Assembly: GCA_022749755.1 (NCBI GenBank)
Contig: CM040451.1
Span: forward strand, 5,346,871 to 5,410,870
Direction of reading: 5' to 3'
From: Azadirachta indica
Taxonomy: Eukaryota; Streptophyta; Magnoliopsida; Sapindales; Meliaceae
DNA length: 64,000 nucleotides
The stretch's first letter is position 1. Each line of letters begins with the position of its first letter. The notes under the pieces were generated by a model. That model saw nothing but the letters and a program-made list of their open reading frames with translations, was not told the origin of the DNA and did not search any database. Shown in pieces: positions 47,409 to 60,727 of the stretch. The position numbers and the translations under genes are program-made.

Positions 47409-49453
47409 GTCATATAGACCTAGCATTAAGGGTCGTAATTTAGATAAATGAATCATATTCAAGTCAATAAGAATACGATTTGTCTATTATTCATGTGACA
47501 CAAATATAATTCATTTCTTATTCACATCAATTTTGTTAAATTTAATATGATTCAATTAGACACAATTATTCGCTTAAGACACAGTACTATTCATTTAAGA
47601 TATGATTCGATTTATTTAGATATAATTATTCGTTTAAGACACGATACTATTTATTTAAGATATGATTCATTTAAGAAGCAATTATTTTTTATAAAAATAA
47701 TTAAAAATTTAAAATAAAAATAAAATAATAATACTGAAAAAAACTAAAATCATAATAATCTAATCTTACCAACCATACAATAAAGTCCAAATATCTAAAT
47801 TTCAAATAGAAAAAACTCAAATCTTAATTCTCCCAAGATAAAAAATACCAATATAAATAACATATTTATCATCCACAAATTCAAATATAAATCCATATTC
47901 AAGTTTATTATGCCTCTGGCAAAGTCATCCAATTTTGTACTTTACTTTCTGAAACAATAACAATAAGAAATTATACATAGTATTAGTAAAACGCGAGTGA
48001 CAAAACGAAGCAAAACGGAGAGAAAATGTGAAAAGAGTGGGAAATTTGATAGACGATGGTAAGAAAAACAACAAATGAAGTGATAAAATATAAGGTAGGC
48101 CAAAAAGTCAGAGTACTAGAACCAACTTTTATTTAGTTTGGCTTAATTCCAGTTTTTTAATAACCAGAATAATAATTAAAAAATGAAAAACTTAAAAAAC
48201 TGAATTGAATCAAATCGGTTCGATTAGATTTAAAAATCTTCAGTTCGATTCTAATCTAGTTTCTATATTAGTTTGGCTCTATTCTAGTTCTTAAAATTTA
48301 TAATTCGAATTTTTTCAATCCCGTTTGATTTTGTCAAAATTCGGATTAAAAAAGACCGTAACAATCTCTTATAGAATATTAGATTTGATGTTTAGAAATG
48401 AAATGAAGTGGTTGATATTAAATTTAATGAGGATGTATTTAAAGAAATAACTTTAAATTTGCAGGTTTTGAATGTGACATTTATTTGTATTATAAGGAAA
48501 ACTTTGCCAAAACTTAATTTACTTATGTAGAAGTACGGGTATGAGCAATTTGGTGGTTTTGAAGGTATATACGATGCAAATCCTTCCGTATCTTTAATGC
48601 CCTTTGTTGTTAAATTTTTATTTAAACATATTTTGCGATAAAATTTAATGTAACAATAAGAGGCATAAGTCTGGTGTCTTCTTTAAAAATGCTCCAAAAC
48701 TTAGAAATTGTACTGCATATTACTTTTATATTTTTTACATAAATATACTCCTTAAAGTAAGAAGTATCATAAATACCCTAAATAAAAGAAAACAAGTTTG
48801 TTCTTGTATTTCCCTTTTTCATCTATCACTTTAAACTGAGTTGAAGTCATATTTTTGCAACAAATTTACCATTTTTTGTCATATTTTTGTAACAAATCTA
48901 TCATTTTTTTCATTTTTTTTTAAATTTTAAATATATGTAAAATATTAATGAAACATAACTTAAAAATTTATAAAAAATTTGAGGGTCATGAAGAGATGTG
49001 ATTGTGTAATATAGAGGGTTGTGTATTGAAAGGGTTTTCTAATGTAAAAGGTCGTGTAGTGTAAATATGATGTTATATGCCCATTTTACATACATAATGG
49101 ACATTGCATGACCAATAACATTATGTAACTTTTTAATAAATTTACGGGCTATTTAGGGTAGTCATGTAGAATATATGGAGATGACAGGATTTATATGCAA
49201 TATATTACTTTCCAAGGCATATTGTAGTCAAATCGCTAGGTATAATTGATGGAAAACGCAAATACGAGACATAAGTGACATTAAATCAAACATGAGGGGT
49301 TCAGAATGAAATTAACCAGGTGATCGGAAGCCGCAGCGGCATGTGATATTGGTTTCGCCGCCCAAAGTTTCCACCGCTTCTTCTTACATGACTCGTTTCC
49401 TTCGCCGAAGTCAAGAACAACAAAGCCACTTTGTCTGAAATCAAAACGATACC
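47409..49453. other. Intergenic upstream of the DCAF4-like gene
   Basis: Contains a two-copy repeat at about 47565-47675 ('ATTATTCG(C/T)TTAAGACAC' plus 'TTTAAGATATGATTC') and, near 48085-48365, GGTTCGATT/AGTTCGATT motifs like those of hAT MITEs, without usable ends. The last 200 bases before the start codon (49250-49453) are clearly less AT-rich and should hold the promoter and 5' UTR. No TATA box stands out. Confidence 0.45.
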
Positions 49454-52400
49454 ATGCCCCAAGGTTCTCTCTTTTCGCTTGCGTTTTCTTTTTGGGTTTG
49501 TTTTTCTTAATATTCATTGGAATAATTGTGTTGCAGAGCTTCCTGGTTTTTATTTTGATGCGGAAAAGAACAGGTACTTCCCCATCAAAGGCCCAATTCC
49601 CGGCACTTCTCGTTCTACTTCTCTCTCTTCTTCAACCGCTGCTCGAAGTAGGAATTCAAAGCCCACCCAGGTGATTTTTAGGTATTGATGTTTTGATTAT
49701 ATATTTGTTCTTTCATGTATTTCAATTAAGAGATAATTTAGTAATGGTTTAATCGGAATCTTTTTTTGAGAAGGTGGAAAAATGTTTTTATTTATTTTTA
49801 TTTTCTTGTGATATTTGTCTGTTTGAAGAATTGAATTTACTTCTCAAAAACTAAATATGGATTTCAAGTTCCGCAGATGGGTTGCTGTGGCTGCCTCACT
49901 AACTATTTGTTTGAGGTTCAGTCTTTGACTTTTGTAATTAACTCTTGGACTTGTTTTTTTGTTTGCTTGTTTTGTTGTAGAGAACCAAGTCATCTCGTAC
50001 TGAAGCAAGAACTTCCAAATTGCTCCAGGCTAGAGAGTTGAATGGTAATGTTCTCCCACTCACTAAAGGGAAGTGCAACTTCAAGGAGGAGTTCCAGAAG
50101 AGACTAGTATCTCAACCTGTGGTGAGTTGATTGAAGTTGGGACTGTAATTTTAGATGCTATATCCTTTTTCTTGTTGGATCTTCATAAAGTTATCAGTGT
50201 CCTTGCATTCAAATACAAGTTTCTTCCCTCAGTTTTCTTTGTTAAATCAAAATATCTCTCTCTAACAAGATAGAATAACTGCACGTATGGGTTCCTAAAA
50301 AAATATTAGCGTTCCTTTGCATATTTTCATACAGCTGAAGTCAGTTGAAGTTTGGAGACGTTTCTTGCTTCTTAATTAAGTGTTTGAGTTATGAGCAAAA
50401 TTGTTTTGCCACCAAGAAGGGAAGAGTAGCATTTGGTGCAGTCAAGGAATTGGATATGGGGTATGATTTTCACTAACAACTGACAATTGATATTTGGCAT
50501 GTCTAATTTCATTGGTTGCTAATGGGCTATGAGATATAGCTGTAACTGTAATCTTTAATGGACATTTTTTTTTTTTTATCATAGGAAGATGTTGACTAAG
50601 TCAGGAATTTAGATTAGAAGAATTAATTGGAATCTATTGCGCCTTATTGGGCAAGAAGTGATAGGTTAATTTGGTGAATCTTGTAAACTTCATAACACTA
50701 AACGGAAACTTTTAACTGATACCTTAAGAATTTAAGTTAAATGAACTAGAATAAGAATCTCTGCTTCATGTATAACACTAAGGATTTATTATGTATGTCT
50801 AGTACAAATCTGGAATGAAAGAAGATCTGTCCAGTCATTTCTTTCTTTTAGATGCTCTGAGAGATGTCTCAAAGGTGTTTCTATGATCTTCTCCCTGTGA
50901 ACAATTATCAGATTTTGTGTGATATTTCATTTAAATTTGTCATTCTATTATTGTCTCTTTCTTATTCCTGGATTCTGTTTGGAATGACGCAAAACTTGAG
51001 TAATCTATTAACTGTTAAAGAATTACTCCATTTATTTTCTCAGGTGAATTGAATTATGACTTCTGTCTTCTGTTTAATCATTGATATCGCATAAAATTTG
51101 TCTTGCTGTTATCTCCATTTCATATAATTAGGTTTGGAAGTACCAGGGAACAAATAAAACAGCTGATGTCGCATTGGAGCAAATACAAATAAATGTACAG
51201 TCGTCTGAGGGTCAAATCGCAACTGATGTTCTATTAACAGGCAGCATAAACGGCTCCTTCAGGTATAAACAAAGTTGTAATTTTGATGCTCTTGTTATAG
51301 ATCTTTCAACAAACATATAGGATCCTAAAACTGTGATATCATAATTAGGACACAAGTATCATAAATTTTTACTGAAAGTAGAAACAAGAGAGCAAGAGCT
51401 ACAAGGTTATGAAAACTACATAAACATTGTCATGTAGTTAACACTTTCTAAAATTCTTTTTGGTACAATTTGTTTTAATAATGGCATGTGAAATCAACTA
51501 AAAGAACATAAATATTAAAATTCCTTTGCCAAGTGGAATGTGAGTTACAGTAGTCCCTTTGTTTTATGGAACTGTCATACCAGTCTTCGAAGCCTATCAA
51601 ATTATGTGTCTTATGAAAACTGCCTCTTTTATGTAGTTCAAGGATACTAACATTAAAGGTGAGAATTTGAGTGATTAATTGAAAGCAATTCTGTCACAGA
51701 AAAGGTTTCAACAAACTTTGTAATGGAAGTGCAATTTAAGGATATTTCGTAAGCTTGTTGCTACCAGATGCAACTATATCTGTGTACTATTTGCTCTGCA
51801 AAGTGATTTATGTATCTTACATCTCAGTTCTTTTGCGAGTTTGATACAGTTCTTTGTGAAATTATTGTCTTTCCTTAAAAGTGTTTACTCCAAGCTATTG
51901 CTTTTGAAGATTTGTACTCTCGCAGTTTGTTTGAAGTTGGAAAAGTTGGACAACATTCTGATAATGCGGTAAAATTCATTCCAGATCGTGTCTGGCCTCT
52001 TATTAAAGAAAATAAAATAGAAAGTTGTAAAGCACCTGATCATCTTTGGAAACTTAAAGGCGCTTCAGTACTTATGCCATCAAGTGTGTCTTCTATCAAG
52101 TTGTCTGGGAAGCATTCTTCTTGTGCAAGTGATGGTGGTTCTAACATCCAGCATGCATTGTATCCTTCCATGATTTCAGATTTGGATGAATACTTTTATA
52201 TCTTGCTTCAACTGTATGGTTGTTGATTGTAATTATTATATATTTCTTGCAGTTTATGAACAAGTTTTCTTGATAATTCTGGGGGTAAAAGAATATTTTC
52301 CAATTATATGTGCCATTTAATCAGGAGGGTATTTTACAATTTGGTCTGGGTTCCTGAATGGATTGGGGTCTCATGGCTAATGCCTGCTATTGATGTGGGG

Positions 52401-55400
52401 ATCTATTACTACATTGTTAAGAGGTTCTGCTCCTTCTATAGAAGTGAATCTGGAGATTCATCGTGATAGGTTAATATTGGTGTAAGCAATAAGTACTGTT
52501 TCCATGTATTATTTTATTTCTAGAACATAAATACTGTAGCATTGTATGTCTTTTGTCCTTTGTTGTCTCAAGCTGGTCTCTTTTTAGTTGACTGATTGTT
52601 GACTTCTTGTAAATTCCACTTTGTCTTGATACAATTTTCATATATATTAATAATGGTGTTGAAGCTTCCATTGCAGTGGTGGTATTTGTATTTGGCATTT
52701 TGTCACTATTTTGTTTTTAGATATTGAGGTATTCTAGGGAGAATCACAATTAGACTCTCATATTCCTTGTTATTTGTTACTCCAGTAATATAGATTATAA
52801 GTTATATTCTTGGTTCGCATTGGGGCCATCCTTTTCACTTTGCACACCAATTATATGGTTAGATACTCTGTTGTCAAAACTTACCTTACAAAGAAATTTG
52901 GTTTTGCGCTTGCTATACCTTAACATAAGAAAAACAGGATCACTTCTTTGGGATCAGAGACATCTGGTGGATCTGTTTTGGTTCTTAATCTGGTTGATCC
53001 ATTTGATCTGGGTCCTCGTTTTTCTATCATAAGGCAGAATAGGATGCGTGAGGTTGCTTCTTTCAACTGCACCATCTGGACTGCTGATTGCTGTACTAAT
53101 TCCAGTCAAGCAGTGATTGGCAAGTTCTTTTCCCCTAATTATTGTTTGATTATAGCTTGTTACTCGTGAATTTGGTTTTGATATTCTCTTCTACATGCTA
53201 CTGTTTAATTAGGCAACCTCTTAATTTTCATATCAGAATTACTGTAATTTAAATTCTTGGATAAATTCATTATATGAAAAAGACTTGCATAGTGAGTTTT
53301 GTCTAATGAAAATATAATAATGGTTCCAGCTTTTCGCTGCGTGGTTTAGGTCCTTGAAGTGCAGCACAGGTTCAATAAAAGAAGTCTCTTCATGAAGCTT
53401 GTGCCATGCAATTTGTCCAATTTGTTTTGCTTTCTTTATGGATGTAGAGCCTCCTTTTTTTCATTTTTGAGTGGCATGGGGAACCTAAGATGTATTTAAT
53501 CCTAATCTTTTTACCAGTTCAGCTGCAGCTCTGGAACTTATTAGGCTGTGAACTATATTTTATTTCTGTGTCACGATTTGCAAATTAAAGTTTAAATGAG
53601 TGGTTCTTTTTTGGGTTTTAGAATTGAATATTAATTGTTTAGGTGTTCGAAGTGAATATTTTGCCGGGGATGTGTTGCAATTAGATCAAGCTATTGAGTG
53701 AAAACAAGAATGATTACCTTGCCCATGCTAATGTATTGATCTATTTTGCACCTCTCTTTTTTGTTTGCTATAGGAACCAATCTTGGTGCTGCTGTGGTTG
53801 ATCTAGAAACAGGAATGTCATCATGGGTTTGTCGTAGTAAAAGTGATGTTCTTGCTCAACAACTTAATCAGTCGGTAAGTTTTATATCGTTTAAGGTTCT
53901 CTAGATGCACGCAAGCTGCTTGTTAATCATAAATGCCTTTCTTTTTAATGGTACAAAACTCGAAATTATGTATTTTATTAATGGGAGAAAACGAGCAAAG
54001 CAACTCCTTTGGAAGGGGTACCTGAATCCTTATGGAGAATAAAGTTGTTTGGGCAATATGGCAAAACAACCCAGATCCCTGCACCTTAGAAATGGAGGCC
54101 TAGGTGGATGCTAATAAATGGTTCCTGTCAAATGAACAATTAACTTTCACCTCTCTATTTGATTCAGAAACACAGTTATTCCTTGTGAAATCACCAAACA
54201 ATAGCTAAAACAGCACAGCATCACTTCCCAAGAATAGTTTAAGTTGCTCTAGATCCATTCAAGTTGTTCGATGATCTTAGATCCCTCTTGGATGATTTAC
54301 ACTTCCAGACATCTTGGTTGCAGTTTCTGAATATGCCAGAGATTAAAGTGACAAATAAAGCCCTTAATATGGGTCTAAAATGCTTTATGAATTGTTTGGC
54401 GTAACTTAAAAACCGTGCAGTTGGTGGCAGCTCAGATCATCAACCAGTTATATTCATAGATTGTCAGATAAAACTACATAAACTCTAGAGAGCAATACCA
54501 TTCTAGTTTTGTTCTATTTTGCTTGGTGATTGGATTCTGACCTCAAATCCCAAAAGGGCAGTTTTCTCTTCTATGAAAATGAGTTTGGGCTTGTTAAACC
54601 AAGGGATGGCAATGGGTTAAGGTGGGGCTGGGGAGGCCTTTCTCGTTCCTCACCCCATTTTAATTTTGATCCCCATTCCCCACCCTATTCTCCAATAAAA
54701 TTTAATGGGGTGGGGATGGAGAATCCCCATATGGGGAATGGATTCCCAATCCCTATTGTTTTTTCCATTTTCGTATTTGTTTATACTAATAATAATTAAA
54801 AATGTCATTAATATATTATGGTATTATTTATATGTAATAATTTTATTAAAACTATAAACTTCACTACTTGATAGAAAAAAAAATTATGAATTATCAAATT
54901 TTTTAATTAAATATAGTGTGCATATATATATATATTTGAAAAAATAAAATATTATAATATATTATTATATATATATATTTGGAGAATGGGACGGGAATGA
55001 GGTGAGGGCTACTAAACTTTTCCTCACCCCATATTGTTAATGGGGATTAATCTTCCCCCATTCCAGCTCCACTCCCCATTAAATCACCCCAATTTAACCT
55101 ATTTGGGATAGATCCCCATGGAGCCCCAAATTCGTGGAGGATCTTGCCATCCTAGTTAAACCTTTCTCCTTCTAATTGTTCTCTTGTTTTCCCTTATATC
55201 TAATCCCCACGTAACCTTTTGTGTACTATCTTCAGCCTATATAAGGCTTGCAGTAAAGTGCTTTAATATTGATATCTCACATGTCATATATGCATGGATC
55301 TTGATGCATAGACGAAGAAAAATTGTTAGGCTCAAGAGTAAGCATGGCAAAGTTTACCATGGTTTTGGGGCCCCATGAGACGACACCCCAAATAGGGTAA

Positions 55401-58400
55401 AATTAGGGTGATGTTATGGGGAATAAGGAATGGAACAATGTTGTGGGGCACCATATTCTTAATAGGGCACCATATCTATCTATATATATATAAAATGTAT
55501 TAAGTAAAAAAAAGTTAAATAACTTTATTCTCAAAGTAAAATGTATACATGGACAATATTCAATAAAAATAAATGTCTATGATTTATATTTGTTTATCAT
55601 ATCAAATAGTCAAATTTATATTTTTAATATATTGTTGTATGATATATTTTTTTAAAGTATATAATAGAAATAATAAAATGGGGAATGGAGAATTTGTTGG
55701 GAATGTGGATATTTTGATCCTCGTCATCACCTCATTAAATTTATCAAGGAATAGGGATCAAAATGGAAAATGGGGTGGCAAATGGAAAAGGCTTGCCCCG
55801 GCCCCATCCCGCAAAAGAGATGTTGAGCTAGATGGAAGTGCACTTGATTGGTAGCTAGTCCATCTCCTGGATTTTTTTGGACTTCTTTTCTTCTTGTGCA
55901 TGACTAACTATTTATGCATTTTCAAAGCACTCCATATGTTTCTTAACGTTATTCTCTCCCTCTCTCACTCACTCCCTCTACCTTCTCCCTCTCTTCTACT
56001 TTGGTCAACTAACCTCAAAAATCCATGAAGTTGATAATGTTTCTTTCTTGTACAGGGAAATGTTGTTTTATGTGGATTCAGAAATGGAGCAATTGTGACA
56101 GTTGATGTTCGTGAGAGACAACATGAGTTTTCTACCAGACCTGGTAGAAGACACCGTATACCTTACTCACCTTTGCAAAGAACTGATCGGCTTTCTAATA
56201 AACAATGGTTTGAGGTATCTCTTTTATCCTCTTTTGTGTAGATGCTGATTACTCTTGTGTGAATATATGACAGGGCGGACGCTAGATCAAGTTAGAAAAG
56301 ATTTTAACTACATTTTTTTTTATAAATTTATGACAATAAAAAATTATTGAAGTTCCTTGCTACTTGAATTTGAGTATATATTCGACACGAAAAGAATAAT
56401 AATTTCAGTCAATTTAGTTTTGCATCCACTAGTTCGTTGAAAAGAGATGACTTATTTTACTGTCATCTTATCTGATAACTACTCACTACTTATTAACAGT
56501 TATTTCAATTTTATGATGTAACCCCTTAACCATTAAACAACTAAAAAGAAGATGGAGCATTAGAATATAAAGTGAATAGAAATTGCCGTGCCGATGCGCC
56601 TCTTATAATCTTTTTCTTTTTTCACATCATGTGATTTTAAAGCCAAATCTTGAGATGAGCCATAAGATATTCCTGAAAAAATAGCATAGTTCGAATGGGG
56701 TGACTCTTGATGCACACTTAAGATTTGTTTATACATGTGTACACTGTTGTTCTAGTTATAGTTCTAGGGTAATGGGTTTGTCTGTGTCTTCTAAAATTTC
56801 ACATTATTTTTCTTCTATATTGCTTTCCTTATTTTAAAATGGATTGTTTCAGTCATTAACTTTACCATGATATGACTTAATTTCAATGTGCTTATCTAGC
56901 TTGAACACTAGTTTTGGTCAAACTATAACTAATGGATCAAATCTTATCTTCTGCAGCTGAGAGGAAATATATGTCCTTCCCAAACCATTTTTATGCCTTC
57001 ATCTATCTCATGGTTAGTGGGCTTTTACAATGTCTAAAGTGCTGGTTCAAGTTTTACATGTTATTATTTTCAAGTTTGTAACATTTCTGGTTTACCACTC
57101 TAGTTTGCTGTCTCTCTGCCTCTACGACCAGTACTTCTTGGCAAGCTCAATGGATGGCACGGTTAGTGTCATTCTTCTTTTTAACTCTTTTTGGTTATGC
57201 GCTAACCCTCGGCATTCCCCCATTTTATGTGACAATATTACATGATGCTGGCTATAAAATATCAAAACATTAATTATCTTTTCATGTTAAGATTTGATGA
57301 AACTTTAATGAGTTTTGAATTTTATATTGGTTTGTAAATGTCAAAGATCTGTTTTGGCAGAAGATTCTTCTTTCAATTAACTACCATGCCTGTTCTTTGA
57401 GGTTGAGAACATAGTACTTTTGGTTTTTTTCTACAAGATAACTTATCATTTTATCATCCAGTTTCTTTCTCTTTCTTTTCCTCATAAAATCCGTGGAAAT
57501 GTTCTGCCATATTTGTTGATTAAATGTGATGATTCCTTCATGCGTTTGTGCTACTGGTTGGTCAAATATGCAATGTCAGATTATGGCCTTAGTCAGCAAG
57601 ATATAATTAGCCACAGATACATTTCTGGCTCCTTCAATCACAAACTACAAGATTTTGGTGATTATCGTGGATGTTGCTCGAACAATAATATTTCAGACAT
57701 GTCATTCTTTTAAAGAAAACCTTGGGACTCCTGGATACAGTGTATCAGAAGATGATTTCTTCAGTCAAATAAACTTATAGGTCTTTTGTGGTTTGTTAGT
57801 TATGAGTAATGCTGGTTGTCATGGATTGTTACTTTTGAACGAATAGATAATTGTCAAAGATTAGATAATAGATGTATTTCAGATATCTAAATTTAGTGTA
57901 TTGCAATGCCATCATCAATTAGATTTTCGAACATCCTTCTTCCCACTTCTTGAATGAGAAGATTTGATTTCTTGGCTGCAACTTAACGGAGACTTCTATT
58001 AACTGTAAATAGTTGTTACTGATGATATACGCCACCATGGATGCTTTCATGAAGAGTTTGTTTACCAAGAAAATCTTGTCACCACTGCTGTTTCTGTTAA
58101 AGCTTCTCAAATTGTCGTGTCCCTTTCTTTTCTGTCTTCTATGACTGAGACTTCTGGATTGTAGTCTTATTGTTTCTAGAATATCTCTTGGGGCTATTTT
58201 AGCTACAAGCTACATATGAATTAGCTTCATGTGACGTCTTATTATTTCTCTTCACAGGTTAAGCTTTATGATCATCGCCTAATTAAGAGAGGTGCTGTAC
58301 AATCTTATGAAGGGCACGTAAATTCTCATACCCGATTACAGCTTGGAGTCGATCAATCTGAAATATTTGTGATGTCAGGTTTGTACAAATTCAAGGCACA

Positions 58401-58795
58401 TATTATTTCCTTTAAAAATAGTCTCAAGTTGAAGCTCTGACAATACTTTTTACATTAGGTGGTGAGGACTGCAATTTACGACTTTGGAGTATCAAGTCTG
58501 GTGAACTGCTCTTCGAAGATAAATTTTCTAATTCAGTCCCATCCGCTGTGTGCTGGCAGAGAACAGAAAGTATAGTAGTCACTCACAGCCTCTGTATATT
58601 TTACTTCTTTTTATTTTTTGGGTATAAATATGGGTTAATCTGACTTGTTTTGTGTATCTCCTTAGTAATCTAATCCTCAACTCCTTAGCAGGATTCAAGG
58701 GGGCAAGCCAGAAACACGTTGACTTGGGGCAAAGATATGGTTCCGAGGCGTGGGTTGGAACACAGGACGGGCTATACCTCATGAACTGGTTCTGA
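49454..58795 (+). CDS. DCAF4/WDR21-like WD40 substrate receptor
   Basis: Thirteen exons join in frame into 513 residues: 49454-49463, 49537-49670, 49981-50121, 51132-51262, 51926-52159, 52938-53119, 53774-53874, 56056-56214, 56957-57012, 57104-57161, 58258-58378, 58459-58569, 58692-58795. Proteins of this family bind DDB1 in CUL4 E3 ubiquitin ligases and present substrates. The N-terminus 'PGFYFDAEKNRYFPIKGP' is the DCAF4 signature. WD-repeat strands follow: 'VIGTNLGAAVVDLETG', 'NVVLCGFRNGAIVTVDVR', 'YFLASSMDGTVKLYDHR' (the YDHR at 406-409 is a WDxR-type DDB1-binding box) and 'GGEDCNLRLWSIKSGELL'. The end is 'WVGTQDGLYLMNWF'. Human DCAF4 is about 495 residues, so this is full length. Start: the only ATG before the conserved block. 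All donors are GT except the intron after exon 6, which begins GCAAGT. The exon 13 acceptor is a TAGCAG tandem. Substrate and physiological role are unknown. Exon borders are predictions by eye. Confidence 0.92.
53120..53773 (+). other. GC-AG intron of the DCAF4-like gene
   Basis: Intron 6 starts GCAAGT and ends CTATAG. Reading exon 6 up to ...GTG ATT G and exon 7 from GA ACC AAT restores the conserved 'VIGTNLGAA' without a gap. No in-frame GT donor near 53119 gives the same join. GC-AG introns are a known minor class (about 1% in plants), and GCAAGT fits their donor consensus. Confidence 0.85.
54601..55154. mobile_element. hAT-type MITE (554 bp) in DCAF4 intron 7
   Basis: A perfect 8-bp target-site duplication GTTAAACC flanks the element (54593-54600 and 55155-55162). 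The ends are AGGGATGGCAA and, reverse-complemented, TAGGATGGCAA. Subterminal regions are full of GGGGATGG/CCCCATTCCCC blocks, giving very high local GC against an AT-rich centre with TA runs. It has no transposase. It lies inside the 2.2-kb intron 7, which also contains a decayed relative just downstream, so these insertions explain much of the intron's length. Confidence 0.87.
55335..55815. mobile_element. Decayed relative of the intron-7 hAT-type MITE
   Basis: Shares the GGGGAATGG, CCCCA and GGTGGCAAATGG motifs of the element at 54601 on both sides of an AT-rich core (GGCAAAGTTTACC... near 55347, GGCTTGCCCCGGCCCCATCCC near 55790). No matching target-site duplication was found, so the limits are approximate. 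Confidence 0.5.
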
Positions 58796-60161
58796 TTCTG
58801 CATCAAATAATAATAATAATACTGGACTTCAATCCTCATGTACAAAACAAATGTAGTAGAAAGAAGATAGGTAAGTGGTGGAATATTTATAGGTTAAGTT
58901 AGCGTCTAAAAGAGAGAATTTTCATAGTTCAAATGATAAAATAAGCTCAGGTTGGGGCTCTTAGCTTGGGAGCTCTCACCAGGATATGAGCAGTGGTGCT
59001 CTCATATTTTTTTCTAATTACTTTTTGAGTAGAAATCACTAATTTAAGTTGTACTTTGTTGCTTATTTTGTTCGAATTTTTTATTAATCAAAATTACTAA
59101 ATTTTTTAATATTGTTTGAGGTTGGTGTTGAAGAAGTGCAATTTTTTTTTTCTTTTTTAATTGGAAGAGTTCAAAAAATTTTTGGCAATTGAGTTTTTTG
59201 AGATCTTTAAATAAAAAAAGGAAATGTTTATAATCTCTTATTTTGTTTAAAAGATTTTGTTATTTTTTAAAAATTGAATATTAAAAATTTGCTTAAAGTA
59301 ATTATTTGATTTTTTTCAAAAATTATTTATAACAACTATATAATTAATAAATTTTTAACAAATGTATAGAAGTTCTATTGATAAAGCTTATTTTAAAAAA
59401 TTCTATTTAAAAATTATACTAAACGGACTTTTAATAAGTTTGGGCGAATAATTTTTTTTTTTGTCTTCGTTGGATTCAAATTGTAAGTAACAATTTTGAT
59501 GACAAATTGGCATTCTTATTTAGTTGTGGAATTTAACATTGACCAAAGTTTGAAAGAAGTTGGTGCTAGTATACGGACTTGGTATTCCTCCAATAATACC
59601 TAATCAAATCAATAAGTCTAACATTTTTAATTTCAGTTAAATAAACTAAAGAACAAGAATAATAAGAATAATAAATCTTATCATATTGCAGCCAAGTCCA
59701 TTAAGAATATGTTAGTCCCTATATTCGGAACTTTGAAGAATTAGATTTAAAAACTTCTGCTCAAGAATACAAATTCTTTTATATAGAGATTGAACTTAGC
59801 ATATATAATAATAGTTGATGAAAATTTAAAATCAGTTAAATTAATAAAAATAAATAATATGAATCATGTGACATTCGATAATAATGTATTGTATAAGTTT
59901 GCATCCCGTTTATACTTATGTAGAGTTTATATCTCAATCCCTATATATTCTAGAGAGATTAGCGACTTCGACAAAAACTCTTCACAAACGCCAATTCCTT
60001 AACTATTTATAATGTATAAAAAGAAAAGTTGAATGTACAGAGAGTCATAAATCACATTAATTTCAAATAGCACCCAGAAATGGAGAGCACTTAATTTTGT
60101 TATATAAGAACAAGAAAATTGTGTAATATTGATATTCAATAACTTGAGCTTTTTAAACCTA
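58796..60161. other. DCAF4 3' flank and intergenic DNA
   Basis: Starts with the probable 3' UTR of the DCAF4-like gene, then AT-rich DNA with no recognised gene or element up to the target-site duplication of the LTR element at 60162. Confidence 0.45.
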
Positions 60162-60166
60162 CTAAA

Positions 60167-60552
60167 TGACGCAGGTAGGATAGCGGGTGGGATAAAAAAT
60201 ACCATGTCAAATGCCGAATCTCGTTCGGCTCTTTGACGCAGTGAATTAGATAAATGTTCTAACGGATGAGATTAAATATTGTTCTAATCCTAATGACTCG
60301 AAACACGAGTGCCAAGATAACAATTCCATGAGAGACAAAATTAAAGGAGAATATTTTATTTAATAAAAAATTGTTGCAAAATAATAACATAAGTTCTCTA
60401 TATATAGTAGAGAAAACCCAACATTATAAGTCAACTCAAATAAGGAAAAGAACTCATATTTAAATAAGAAAATTAAGAATTCAATAATAAATTAAAGTGG
60501 TAAGAATAAAAGACTTTCTAAACTAATTAAATTTTAAAATTGTCCTACATCA
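60167..60552 (-). repeat. 3' LTR of the gag-only element
   Basis: Left copy in window orientation. It shares with the right copy long identical blocks such as 'AACATAAGTTCTCTATATAT' and 'AACTCAAATAAGGAAAA'. A TATATAG promoter-like motif lies near 60400. Confidence 0.93.
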
Positions 60553-60727
60553 GATTCCCCTTCTCTTTAAAAAACTCGTCCTCGAGTTTTGTTCTGTCTG
60601 GCGGATGAAATTTGTAAGTTAACATTAAATCTTCTTTTAACTTAAAATAGTGGTTCTTCTCAACAAGTTTATTTGAAATTCGGAAGTACTCAAATTTTAT
60701 TTTTTTCTTGCACTTGTATGTGGTCTT

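Noticed and set aside
49281..49517. 78-codon minus-strand frame at the DCAF4 start
   Set aside because: Antisense to the promoter, exon 1 and intron 1 of the DCAF4-like gene, with a lysine-rich artefact from a pyrimidine-rich intron.
51912..52226. Stand-alone 104-residue protein inside the DCAF4 locus
   Set aside because: It is exon 5 (51926-52159) with read-through into intron 5. The GT donor at 52160 joins in frame to exon 6.
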